Positions 35,388 to 46,048 of a stretch of DNA of 64,000 nt are shown here, piece after piece (within the stretch, counting starts at the first letter, position 1; the number at the start of each line of letters is the position of its first letter). The DNA is from Hygrophila difformis. Lineage: Eukaryota; Streptophyta; Magnoliopsida; Lamiales; Acanthaceae. Made by a program: the position numbers and the translations under genes. The notes beneath the pieces are model-generated. The model saw only the letters and a program-made list of their open reading frames with translations. It searched no databases and was not told the DNA's origin. The stretch covers positions 37,356,487 to 37,420,486 of the forward strand of contig JAOANR010000015.1 of assembly GCA_030278955.1 (NCBI GenBank), written 5' to 3'.

Positions 35388-35493
35388 CCATGGGCAACAC
35401 GGAGCCGCTGGCGAGCTGCATCGCGAACAGAAACGCTTCTTCATCGGCGCCGTCCACGGTGGCGTTGCCGGCAGTAGCGGTGGCCGAGCCCAT

Positions 35494-36287
35494 TAATGGA
35501 TTACTATAACTGAATATTTAGTAATCCCTTTTTGGCTAAACCACTTCTGGATCATTTAAGTTATCAATTGTACTCCACTCACCTTCAAATTCTTGGACGG
35601 AATGGCCCCACAGGACTTGGACAATTTTACAATCGGGGTTGGTCTACCATCAACTTGTTTGAAACCATTGTAGATGGAAGAAGAGATTTTTGTGCCATGA
35701 TTAATTTTTGTATTTTAGAATATTTTGAAGATCGTAATTGGATTTGGTAGTTGGCCTTATTTATTGGGTGTTGAGAGAGTATATTGATTGTTTTAGAATC
35801 TGGATTTAGTTGGTCCGCCTGTATTATTTGGGGATTACGAATTTATTTTCTTTCATATCATTAGTGATATTTTCAATGTTACGAGGAAAGGGGAATTGAA
35901 TAAGAGGATGTTTGAATGTGGGTTTTGAGGAATGTTGCAATATTTAACAAATGCATAATCAGATAATTATTGAAATAAAACATGAGGTAGGAAATTAAGT
36001 GTGTGGACGAGTTTATGCTATTTTAAATCGCAATAATCAAATAATCAATTTTTAAGCATTCGATATTGTATTTTGAAATTATAAAATCATCATAAAGGGT
36101 ATGGGTAAGAACAATCAAATAATTATGGGAATTAATTTGGGGATAATATGGTAAAATCCATTTACTTCTTCAAATGTGATTTCTTTTGAGCATCAAAATT
36201 GAGCTACAGAAAAATAGTGTTTCAAATCCTACAAAACGTGTTAGGTGGTGCTCCTTCAATGCGGTAGATAGGGGCGGTGGCAATTAA
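35494..36287. other. Region upstream of the O-methyltransferase pseudogene
   Basis: This would have been the promoter side of the minus-strand methyltransferase. It is AT-rich. I see no conserved element that I can name and no supported coding region. Confidence 0.45.
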
Positions 36288-36629
36288 TGTTGGTAGATGG
36301 GGTGTGAAAAGCAGACATCCCCATTTTGTGCCTATAAATACGGGCTTCTGCTTTCTCTGCTTCTTCAATTTAGTGGGCAGATTTAGCCCAGAGAGTGAGT
36401 GTGTTTTGGTAGGCTTTTCTTTTGTGAGGAGTCTACATTTGTTGAGTGGGTTTTTTTTTTTTTGTGGGTCCGGAAATTATTGTCCAAACCCTTTTGTAAT
36501 ACTTCCCCTCATAGCAAAATTTGTTTCTCCTTTTGCCTGTGGATATAGGTCGATTTGACCGAACCACGTAAATTCTCCGTGCCTGTTTATTTTGCTACAC
36601 TTGGCTAATTTGGGTACACTTCCGCAACA
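36288..36629 (+). repeat. 5' LTR of the Copia element
   Basis: It begins TGTTGGTAGATGG and ends TTCCGCAACA, so the ends are TGTTG...CAACA. A TATA-like CTATAAATA (36,331-36,339) would serve the promoter. The length of 342 bp is short, as in Tnt1-like Copia elements. The start is inferred from the inverted ends because no right LTR exists to align. Confidence 0.68.
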
Positions 36630-36756
36630 AACTGGTATCAGAGCCCTGATTGCGTAGTATGCTCTGTGGTCGCAGTTAATCTGATCTTCCACATCAGAAA
36701 CACATCTCGGTTAAGCTACCCTTTTGTGAGCCTTGTTTGTGCCTTTTGTTAGCAAA

Positions 36757-39700
36757 ATGTCGGCCATAAATATTAAGGTTGACAAGTTCACGGGGGGGAA
36801 TAGTTTTAGCCTATGGCAAATCAAAATACGGGCTTTGTTAAAGCAACAAGGCCTGTGGGCTCCATTAAAAGAAAAGGTAGATCCAGATAATGCTGAGATG
36901 GTGAGCCTGGAGGAGAAGGCTCATTCAACCATCTTACTATGCTTGGCAGATGATGTCATTACCGAAGTTGCAATGGAGACAAAGGCGTCTGGTTTATGGT
37001 TAAAACTCGAAAGTCTTTACATGACGAAGTCTTTAACCAATAAGTTGCTATTAAAGCAATGTTTGTTCAGCCTACGGATGCAGGAAGGTACATCTCTTCG
37101 AGACCATCTCGATAGATTAAATACTATCTTGCTGGTGTTGTGAAATATTGATGTGGTTATCGAAGATGAAGATGCTGCATTGATATTACTAGTATCTTTA
37201 CCACTATCATTTGAAAATTTTGTACAGTCATTTATAGTTGGTAAAGATACTGTCAGTTTAGAAAATGTACGTGTTGCTCTGCATAGTAGGGAATTACGAC
37301 ATAAGGCATCTTCGAGTAATGTAGATGATCAGGCTGCTGGGCTTGTTGTTAGCAATGGCAATGGACATGAAAAATTTGTAAAACAAAAGAAGAAAAAGTC
37401 TTTTGTTAAAGGTCCCAAGCCAAGTGATGTCTGTAATTATTGCAAAGAGAAAGGACATTGGAAGAACCAGTGTCCCAAGATGATGAAGAAGCAACAACAG
37501 GGAGCGCAACAAGAGTCTGTCACTGTTGCGGTCAATGGCGATACAGATCCAGAGGATCATTTGGCTTTGGTCACAAGCGTGCAGCCATCGCAAGATGATG
37601 TATGGGTTCTTGATTCTGGAGCATCATACCACATGTGTCCTAACAAAGAGTGGTTTTCGAGCTACGAACCAGTCGATGGAGGAAATGTTTTTAAGACAAA
37701 TGATTCTGTCTGTAAGACAGCTGGGATTGGTTCTATCAAGCTTAGAACACATGCCGGTGAAATTGCAACTCTGCACGATGTCAGACATGTTCCAAAGCTG
37801 AAGAAGAATCTGATTTCCTTAAGAGTCCTTGACAATAAGGGTTTTAGATACGAAGGGGAGCATGGAGAACTCTACATCATGAAGGGATCGTCCGTCGTTT
37901 TAAAAGGAGTCTTGCATGGATCTCTGTATGTTGTGTAGGGATCTATTGTAGTAAATTCTGTAGCTGCTGTTGCCGATACTTCTGATATGTCCAAGCTATG
38001 GCATATTAGACTTGGGCATATGAGTCAGAGGGGAATGCAGATCCTGTCAAGTAGTGGTCTTCTTGAAGGTCACAAGTTAGATGAGTTCGGGTTCTGTGAG
38101 CACTGCACATTTGGTAAATTACATCGTACTAAATTTGGAAAGGCAACTCACAGAACGAAGTCGACGTTGGATTACATTCATTCTGACTGTTGGGGTCCTT
38201 CACGAGTTGAGTCGCTTGGGGGCAGCAGATATTTTTTGTCCATTATCGATGATTATTCAAGGATGACTTGGGTAATCATGATGAAGGAAAAGGGCGAAGC
38301 TTTCTTGAAATTCAAGCAGTGGAAGGCGTTGGTAGAGAACCAGACCAACAAGAAGATTAAAAGGCTTCGAACTGATAATGGTCTGGAATTCTGTTCGAGG
38401 GAATTCAATGAGTTCTGCAAGAACAATGGAATTGCACGACATCACACAGTCAGGAACACTCCACAGCAAAATGGAGTGGCAGAGCTTATGAATCAGACGC
38501 TTTTGGAGAGGGCACGCTGCATGCTCTCAATTTCTAGATTGCCAAGGAGCTTTTGGGCAGAAGCAGTTAACACTGCTTGCTTTCTGATCAATCGGGGACC
38601 TCATACTGGAATTGATTGTTGGATTCCTTATGAGGTTTGGTCGAGTAATTCCTATGAACACTCGAATTTGAAATCTTTTGGATGTGCGGCTTATTATCAT
38701 GTAAGTGAGTGAAAACTGGAGCCCAGAGCAAAGAAGGGCGTTTTCGTAGGGTATGGAGATGGAGTCAAAGGATTCAGAATTTGGTCACCTTCGGAGAAAA
38801 GAGTTATATTGAGTAGAAGTGTGGTGTTTGATGAGAATTCTATCCTCAATCTGCCTACGAAGGTGGTGAATGTCTCAGAAAATTCGGGTGCTGAAAGTAA
38901 GGTGGAGCTTCAACTTTCACCTGATGATTCAGATGAACAACGAGGGGTTGAGCAAGAGCAAGATGTGTATTTGGATTCCAATCAATCAACCGAAGTTGAG
39001 CCGCCTGAAACCAACATACCATCGAGTTCAGCTGATGTGCAGAAGCAAGAAATTGCTTATAATCGTGCTAGAAGGGTGGGTGTCCAACCTCCTAGCAGAT
39101 ATCAAGATTTTGTCTGCTATGGTCTACAAACAACTGAAGATTTGAATTATTCTGAGCCCTCCACTTACAAAGAAGCCGTATCATGTGGCGAGTCTGTACA
39201 GTGGCTTGCTGCAATGGGAGATGAATGGAGTCGTTACATAAGAACGACACTTGGAAGCTAGTCAAACAACCACCTGAAAGGAAGATTGTTACTTGCAAAT
39301 GGATCTTCAAAAGAAAGGAAGGTGTTTCACTAGCTGAGGGCATACGATACAAAGCCCGACTAGTTGCTAGAGGATTTACTCAGAGGGAAAGAATTGCCTA
39401 CAATGAGATTTTCTCACCTGTGGTCAGACACACTTCCATTCGTCCTGTTGGCTATGGTAGCGCATCAGGATTTGGAGCTCGAACAACTAGATGTGAAAAC
39501 AGCCTTTCTTCATGGGGAATTGGAAGAGGAGATCTATATGTCTCAGCCTGAAGGTTTTCTTGTACCAGGAAAAGAAAACCATGTTTGCAAATTGAAGAGA
39601 CCATTATATGGTCTAAAGCAATCTCCGAGGCAGTGGTATGGACGATTTGATAGCTATATGGTTGAGCTTGGCTACAACAGAAGTCCATATGATTGTTGTG

Positions 39701-40086
39701 TTTATCACAAGAAGTTGGAAGATGGTTCGATCATCTATTTGCTTCTGTATGTAGATGATATGCTCATTGCTGCACGGAACAAGGCCGATATTCAGAAATT
39801 GAAGGGTCTACTGAGTGCAGAGTTCGACATGAAGGATTTGGGTGCAGCGCAGAAAATTCTGGGGATAGAGATCTATCGGGATAGAGATTAGAAGAACCTT
39901 TTCTTGTCACAAAAAAGCTACATCCAGAAGGTTCTGTCAAAGTTTGGAATGTCTTCGGCGAAACCTTTGAATACTTCATGTGCTACTAATACACAACTCT
40001 CAGCTACCTTTGCACCTAAATCTGAAGCTGAGAAGGAGCATATGGCAAAGGTTCCATATTCTAGTGCAGTGGGCAGTTTGATGTAT
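36757..40086 (+). pseudogene. Copia Gag-Pol polyprotein, multiply broken
   Basis: From the start MSAINIKVDKFTGGNSFSLW the domains run: UBN2-type Gag; CCHC knuckle CNYCKEKGHWKNQC (37,432); protease WVLDSGASYHMC (37,603); pre-integrase HHCC (LWHIRLGHMSQRGM, CEHCTFGKLHR); integrase core with Asp in IHSDCWGPSRV, Asp in RTDNGLEF and Glu in NGVAELMN; reverse transcriptase with KTAFLHGELEEEIYM, GLKQSPRQWY and YLLLYVDDMLIAA. In-frame stops occur at 37141 (TGA), 37936 (TAG), 38710 (TGA) and 39889 (TAG). Frameshifts occur near 39,225 and 39,440. The integrase has Leu where Arg is usual after the catalytic Glu. No functional protein is expected. Confidence 0.92.
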
Positions 40087-40734
40087 CACAACAAGAAAAG
40101 TTTCGTCCACCGACCGACCGCACCGACCGACGAGACACGGGTCAGTTTTACCGACCGGTCCGCCGACCGCATCATGCGGTCGGTGCGAAAGAGTCGTTGG
40201 GGCTCCACGGGTCTCGGAGCAACCAAATGGACCGACCAATCTTGGTTTGGTCGGTGGGACCGACCAACGAACCGACCGCGTAGGCGGTCGGTGCCCTAGG
40301 GATTTAATTCATCCCCAAATCGGGGTGAATGGCAGTAGCGCCACCTCCTCCCCATTTTTACTCCCCCCTCCTCCATTTTTTCACCTCCATCAAATTCACC
40401 CTCCTATAGGTACTTGAATCGATTGAAGAGAACTGTGCGCAACAAGGCACATGTTGAGGGTAGTATTTGCAACGCATATATGGTCCGGGAGGCCTCGATT
40501 TTTTGTTCTCATTACTTTGAGAAGCATGTTTTCACCCGAGAGAGAAATGTACCTAGGAATGATGAAGGTGGCACCATTCCTTATGACGAAGTCCTTCCTA
40601 GTGTATTCAAACATGCGGGACGTGCACAAGGAAAGTCATAGAAGAGGCGTTTGTCCGAACAAGAGTTGATAGCTGTACACAAATACCTACTGATGAATTG
40701 CAAAGAGATCGAGCCGTATTTGGAGTAAGTGAAC
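40087..40734 (+). mobile_element. CACTA (En/Spm-type) transposon fragment
   Basis: The end CACAACAAGAAAAG is one base from the common plant CACTA terminus CACTACAAGAAAA and interrupts the Copia polymerase frame. Behind it (about 40,107-40,300) lies a dense set of ACCGACCG / CGGTCGGT words in both orientations, the arrangement of CACTA subterminal repeats. A piece of CACTA transposase follows. No right terminus was found, so the element is either truncated at 40,734 or interrupted by the LTR-like sequence that begins there. Confidence 0.75.
40411..40730 (+). pseudogene. CACTA transposase DUF4218 fragment
   Basis: After an acceptor-like CTCCTATAG the frame reads YLNRLKRTVRNKAHVEGSIC, NAYMVREASIFCSHYFEKHV and VPRNDEGGTIPYDEVLPSVF. 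Then comes a stop (TAG, 40,639-40,641) and, in the same frame, KRRLSEQELIAVHKYLLMN. This is the DUF4218 region found near the C-terminus of plant TNP2-type CACTA transposases. The catalytic part is absent. The position next to subterminal repeats suggests an internal-deletion derivative. Confidence 0.8.
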
Positions 40735-41616
40735 TGATAATGGCCAGAAATGTCCATTATTTTCAATCCATTTCCGTGTATGAAACGGGCATTTGATCGC
40801 ATTCCGTTCTTATATTAAATAAGAAAGCAGTAGAATTAGACTGATTTATGCATATTTGTAAAAATACTGAGCTGGTATGAAAAATGCATAAATATGTAAT
40901 TTTGTTACACATTTATGCTAGAAAAATCCAAAAACATGAGAAAAAGAAAAGAAAAGAAAAAGGAAACAAAAAGATGGGAAAAGAAATGAAAACCCACAAA
41001 AATTTGATATTTCCAGGAAATTACGACGCTAGCCACAACTACGACGCTGAGCATGTATAGCGTCGTAGTCGAGTATAGCGTCGTAGGCAGAAATGGAGAC
41101 AGAACTCTGAAGGAAGAACTACGACGCTGAGCCAGCATAGCGTCGTACTCAAGTGTAGCGACGTAGCAGAGGACTGCGTCGTAAGCTGTCCATTTAGAGA
41201 CAAAGAGTGTTTTGAGATGGAAGACTACGGCGCAATACCCATAGCGTCGTAATGAAGATAGCGACGAAGCCATGTGTAGCGTCGTACCAAGCTGCAGAAT
41301 TCAAATTCAAGGGCCTGGGGGCCCATGGGCCTAGGGTTTCTCGCCTATATATAGAGGTGTTGACTCCCTAGTCTTGTCACTTCACCACATTCCAAACTTG
41401 AAGGCAGCTGGAGTTCTTGAGAATAGTGTAGGTTAGTTAGAGTAGTTAGTTTTATTTTTTATGTATTATTTATTTTATGCATCTAGTTTAGTTTGAATTA
41501 TTGCATAGATTAGTGTTACTTTGGTGTTTCCAGTAGGATAGCCACTGTTTTCCTTTATTTCCAGTTTTGTTAAACTCTTATTTAGGTTTGAAATGCCCAA
41601 ATGATGGGCATTATCA
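40735..41616 (+). repeat. LTR-like unit with TATA box, TGATAATG...CATTATCA ends
   Basis: The 882-bp unit has inverted ends TGATAATGGCC and GGGCATTATCA, and a promoter-like TATATATAGAGG at about 41,345-41,356 roughly 270 bp before its end. This is the layout of an LTR. I found neither a partner copy nor a primer-binding site after it. The flanking pentamers TGAAC and AACCA do not match, so a complete or solo LTR is not proven. Its upstream half carries the TACGACGCTA motif cluster. Confidence 0.45.
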
Positions 41617-42034
41617 AACCATTTTATGAAAAATGGGAAGTTAAGCTTCAAAGAGTCCCAAAAACATGAAATGGAAATGATTCCATGGATTTTCTTGCTT
41701 TATTTTTGGTTTAATGATCATTTGGTCATTTTATTCTCTGTTGCAAATGGGTTTTCTGTCTTCTCTTTCTTTTTGGGTTCTTATGCATGTTTCTATGGTT
41801 GGAAACCCTCATTTGGGTTTGTGGTTCATGGGTGTGTGTTTTTAGCTTATTTTATCATGTTTTTGTGCATTTCGGCTACTGTTTTCCTCTTATTTCACTG
41901 ATGTTCTCGCATTGATGAACCATGAACTTGAAAACTGGGTTTGCAATCGTAGAGATTGCATTACCCGACCAACAACACAAACTGAGTTAGCTACGACGCT
42001 AACCGCCCTACGACGCTATCCACTGATAGCGACG
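41021..42034. repeat. Cluster of TACGACGCTA / TAGCGTCGTA words
   Basis: About a dozen copies (41,021-41,287), exact or with one change, alternate in orientation, for example TACGACGCTGAGC then TAGCGTCGTA 10-15 bases later. Neighbouring copies can therefore pair as hairpins. Three more lie at 41,991-42,034. The spacing is irregular, unlike a satellite. Some copies read TAGCGACGTA. Confidence 0.85.
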
Positions 42035-42042
42035 TAGGGCAG

Positions 42043-42560
42043 GTGAAACTTTTGACAATTTCGTCAACACGAGCTTTTCTGAAATATCCCAAGTTAAATT
42101 TATTAAAGGAAAAGAGTTATGATTTATGGGAAGGGGTTAAGGATATATTTCACTTTTTATTACTCATGTGGGAAACTTTGATTTCAAACGGCGCTGTGGA
42201 CCTCCCCGGCATGAAACTTTTGACAATTTCCTGCCTTGAAGATCCTTGCCATGAAACTTTTGACAAGTTCCTACTACATGAGTATTTTCTGAAAAATCAT
42301 AATCCTGGTTTTCAATTTTATTTAATGAAACCAATTTATGAAGATGGATTTGGGATTAGGGATATATTTATAGGTTGTCACGTTTTTATTACTCGTGTTA
42401 AGAAACTGTGCCCCCGAAAGCGCACGGTGTCAAAAATTGCAGTATTTATAGTAAGACCGGATCGTTCACTGGAGGATGTGCGATAGAAGCAGGGCCCACG
42501 TCGTTTACTAAGATTTTCCACTCGTATTACTCGATTCAAGTTTGTGTTGGTATCTAACAA
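42043..42560 (+). repeat. Internally duplicated repeat related to 6.7-7.0 kb
   Basis: A unit starting GTGAAACTTTTGACAATTTC (about 42,042) and another starting ATGAAACTTTTGACAAGTTC (42,251) share ordered words (TTTTCTGAAA, GGATATATTT, TTTTTATTACTC, AGAAACTGTG or GGAAACTTTG). A third partial copy starts at about 42,210. After 42,405 comes the CCGAAAGC...AAGACCGGATCGTTCACTGG block shared with the inverted copy at 6.7-7.0 kb. An open frame of 147 codons crosses it, but its repeats and lack of any recognisable domain argue against a protein. Confidence 0.7.
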
Positions 42561-42630
42561 CTACTTGACATAATTTAAATTAAAAGATGAAAAGCAATAA
42601 AATTACACTACAAAGCTGATTAAATTATAT

Positions 42631-42718
42631 CTAAGAAAGCAATTAAAATTTATTCTAAGAAAGCAATTAAAATGATTCTAAGAAAGCAGATAAAATTATT
42701 CTAAGAAAGCAGATTTAA
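42631..42718. repeat. Short tandem repeat, 23-24 bp x about 4
   Basis: Units begin CTAAGAAAGCA and continue RATTAAAATTATT with small changes. The word AAAGAAAGCA recurs three times at 44,558-44,592, so the two spots probably belong to one larger repeat that a later insertion has separated. Confidence 0.85.
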
Positions 42719-43083
42719 AATGAGACAGAAGGGACAGGGAGAAAATAATAAAGATTGGACAAGATTCAGATGAAACACAATTAACTTCCATTTTAATTAT
42801 AAAGATCTTTGCTTGGGATAATCCATCAATTAGCTAACTCTCATGCTTTCTAGACTATGTTCCCTTTAACAGACAGGTACTTACAGTAAGAATTTGCATG
42901 CTCTTAAGACAGCAAAATCTAAGATACCACAGACTCACAACTGCCCTCACATGGCCATGTAGAGGCATGTTATTCATCTGTGGTGGACAAGCAACCCCTA
43001 ACATATCATTAGTTGATATGCCAAGTACTCCCATCACCCCCTTGTCACACCCAAAGTCCAAATCTAATCCCGAACTAATCCAT

Positions 43084-44517
43084 AACTCTTAAACCTTACA
43101 ACGGGCGGCCAACATATAACCTTGAATCTGGGATGATGGAGGAAACGGCCAGGTGTAGCATTTGGAATTCTTATGGTAGGAAAATAGGCTACTGGAGATC
43201 AATTAGGTAGGTATTGGGATCAGGTCTGGGTATAGTGGGGTTGTGCCATGCTAGGTTCCTTGCTTCAGGTTCTGGCTTCATTGGGATCGGGGTGGTGCCA
43301 TGCTCTGGGGGCTGTCTGAGGTTCCTTGCTTCTGTCCTGAGTGGGGTTGTGCCTTGACTGGTGTTGGGCTGTCCTGATTGCTATGGGGTTGTGCCATATG
43401 CTTGAGCTTGATGCTTGAAAAAAAGACGTTCCTTGGCGAGGTTCCTTGCTTCAAAAGAAGGAATCGAAGAAGAAATGGTGTTGGGCTGTCCTACAAAAAC
43501 TATTGATATGCTTGAAAAAAACGTTATTCTGTTCCAAAGTAGGAGCGTGATTCTGTAGAGTCTTTTTTGCTGCAAGCTGAGGTAAGTATTGAGTTGAGCA
43601 TACGGTTTAATGGATGTTTCGATTTTGGGGTTGGAATTATACGGGTTGGTTTTTGTGCAGTTTGTTGGGTAGTTCCTATGGTCGGTTCTGTTTCGGTGCT
43701 ATTTCAATACATCATCCCTTTCTTTATTTGTTAGTTCCCTACCCATGGTCTTTCTCCTACACTCTGCCCTTTGGTCCATACACTGGTTTTGAGTCTATGT
43801 AGGGTAGAAGCGCACTGTTTCAAGCAAGTCTACGGAGATGTTGTTAGGATTCACCATTCCCATGAACGTTATTACTCCTGAGATACCGGATCCGCCTGGA
43901 TGAACGTTATGTCTGTTGAATGTAGCACAATGGTCGATAGTAGAGGAGATAGGTTTACGAAGGTCCAACCATTTGAATTGGTCTCTGATATCACATGTGA
44001 TGCGTTGGATTGAATGTTGCTGACCAATCTGTGAGGGAGATACTGAAGTGGAGCATCGGAAGTCCACGACCCAGTCGATGATACAGACGTAGAGATAAAG
44101 ACGGTGTTGGAAAAACCATCTGAAGTACTTAACCAAAGGTCAAATGATGCTGTTTTATGTTGATCTTGAGATGATACCGATAGCTGCTCTAGTTGGTGTA
44201 GTGTGGGTTTTAAGATACTGATGGGAGACGAAAGGTCTGCTGCAACTTCCCATGTTTTTTATGCTGGAACTTTCCAGATTGCTGCAACTTTCCAGATGGA
44301 GAATGGCTTGGTGCTGGAGACAGTTTATTTATTTCATTTCCCATGTCTTTGATGCTGCAACTTTCCAGAATGGTAGATTAAAGTTTTTCTTTCTTATTTC
44401 TGCCTATTCGATTGTACTATGAATTATCAGATGGTGCAGCCATATGCGTGTGTAATGTTGGTGTGTTGTTTTGACAATTGTCGTCATAATAAAGTCTATT
44501 CCTCAAAAAAAAAAAAA
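43084..44517 (+). mobile_element. Possible poly(A)-tailed retroposed insert
   Basis: The stretch ends AATAAAGTCTATTCCTC followed by 12 A (about 44,506-44,517), a polyadenylation signal plus tail in the plus sense. It separates two AAAGAAAGCA repeat tracts. Inside (43,230-43,500) GGTTCCTTGCTTC occurs three times and GGGGTTGTGCC about four times. I could not define the left border or a target-site duplication, and there is no LINE coding sequence. A 5'-truncated retroposon or retrocopy is the likeliest reading. Confidence 0.35.
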
Positions 44518-46040
44518 CATCTAATTCTTCCGAATGACCTCTATGAAAGCATTTTAAAGAAAGCAATAAAGAAAGCAGTAAAGAAAGCATTTAAAAACCT
44601 ATCACTCGGAAGTCTTAAAAGTCATCTCATTCCGTTAGTATAAAAGAGCCCCTGGTCTTGGTGACCAGATGCAGATTTAGAACTTCCCAAATATCAGTAA
44701 GCCACAGGGCTCATAACATCCGGGTAGTTATGAGATAGAAACATGAGTGGGACAGACCTATAAAGATCTATTCCGAATGTACTCACTCAAGAGTCAAAAT
44801 TTAGGCTTTGGTGGGAGAAGATAGTACTTGAAAGAATACTCAACCCTACCTTAGAAATTAACCAAGGCCTATATGTTGTTCCTCTAGTATTATTTATCAC
44901 ATCTTACCCGAGTCCAAGTGGACACTGATTTGCTGCAATACTTAATAGAAGATTTCCAACACACAGTAATTTTGAGAAACAAATGGATATTTGAAAATCA
45001 TTCCCTAAACAAGTACTAAACTCTCAATTAAAACACAGATCCTTGCAGTCTAGGAGAGACCTAATCGCTGACTCTGCTTCTAAGTTCTCAAAATCAACCC
45101 CCAGTAGAAGATGAATTAGTCATAACTGTCAAATTATCCCTTACTTAGATCCGGATTTTATAAAGGAATTTTTGTTGGAAATTTATTATGCAACATCTGA
45201 TTTAAATCAAGACTTCTATGTCCAAGGGGAAGGATCCCCAAAATAATAATGACCACAACATCTACATAATAATATCATGCATACATGTATATAAGAAAGT
45301 AAAATAAAATACCCCAAAATATATGGTGGGGTTAGACAAAATTTGGTACACAAAGATGAATTAGCCTGAGATAAGAAGAATTTGGCTAAAAAGAGTGCCA
45401 GAAATAATTGGGGTTATCCGGACTGCAAACATCTGCTATCCAGTTCCCAATTATTCCAGATGGAATGATTTTTAGACAGAAAAGAATTCCAAATGACAGT
45501 GGCCGCCGTCACTCAGCTTCCTTTTGTCTGTGAATGGAAGAAAACCACATATTTTCTTACTGTAATATATCTCAAATGATGTTGGCCAACATCATTTGAT
45601 AATATTACAACTTGAATTCAGGTTTTGAAATTAAGATAAAGAAAAGAAAACTGTATCGGGATAGGAGTCAGCTGAGCAGCTGTCATAATCCCGGATGGAC
45701 GAACCGCCAAGGCTTCCACCGACCACTATCCGAACCATGCAAAATAACAACTAGTAATTAATACTCAGAATACGAGCTAGTTATCCGTGTGGGAATATCC
45801 GCCAACATTAGTCTGATATATTTCTTACTAGTTGTTCATACACACAATGAAAGAGAAAATAAACAAAATTAAGAAAATGTTTTTGGTACTGTGTGAGTGT
45901 TAATCACACAATAAATGGACACTAATGAGTTGAAATGTGTAATGGATAAAATTAGGTGTAATAGGCCTAGGCCCAATATACCCATGCAACTTACACAACT
46001 CAAGAAATAAAATATTTTTTTGGAGTTTTGAAATAAAAGG
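44518..46040. other. Non-coding repeat-like DNA
   Basis: No gene is recognised. The text resembles a retroelement untranslated region. A perfect inverted pair AACAACTAGTAA / TTACTAGTTGTT lies about 80 bp apart at 45,747 and 45,825. Confidence 0.4.
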
Positions 46041-46048
46041 AAGAGATC

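Larger units (their letters stand above)
28983..35493 (-). pseudogene. Caffeic acid O-methyltransferase-like pseudogene
   Basis: The parent enzyme transfers methyl from S-adenosylmethionine to phenolic hydroxyls in the cytosol. Four exons are visible: 35493-34097, 33186-29554, 29453-29389 and 29279-28983, all with GT-AG borders. Exon 1 starts MGSATATAGNATVDGADEE and has the dimerisation part ([20 protein letters not shown]). Exon 2 has the SAM motif [11 protein letters not shown] and [14 protein letters not shown]. Exon 3 has [16 protein letters not shown]. Exon 4 has the catalytic HDWSDEHC and ends NSWIMELYK. Lesions: a one-base loss in exon 1 after AFVSP, a solo LTR in exon 1 (34417-35387), a hAT transposon in exon 2 (29684-32997), and a TGA at 29277-29279 opening exon 4 where the family has tryptophan. 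A TRIM sits in intron 1. Exon 1 is GC-rich, unlike its surroundings. Certainly a COMT-class methyltransferase; its exact substrate is unknown. Confidence 0.93.
36288..40086 (+). mobile_element. Copia retrotransposon, 3' part missing
   Basis: A left LTR, a primer-binding site (CTGGTATCAGAGCCC from 36,631) and a Gag-Pol frame in Copia order (Gag, protease, integrase, reverse transcriptase) are present. The sequence stops inside the polymerase region after SSAVGSLMY, exactly where a CACTA-type end begins (40,087). RNase H, the purine tract and the right LTR are not found later in the window. Many stops and frameshifts show an old copy. Confidence 0.9.

Noticed and set aside
40735..41616. Complete solo LTR with TSD
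   Set aside because: The TGATAATG...CATTATCA ends look right, but the flanking pentamers (TGAAC, AACCA) differ and no primer site follows, so I kept it only as an LTR-like unit.
41021..42034. CRISPR-like appearance of repeated short palindromic words
   Set aside because: Copies are irregularly spaced, alternate in orientation and vary, and the DNA is plant nuclear. No spacer-repeat regularity or cas gene exists.
42043..42486. Open plus-strand frame of 147 codons (MKLLTIS...)
   Set aside because: It covers an internally duplicated non-coding repeat, the inverted copy at 6.7-7.0 kb is not open, and no protein family is recognisable.
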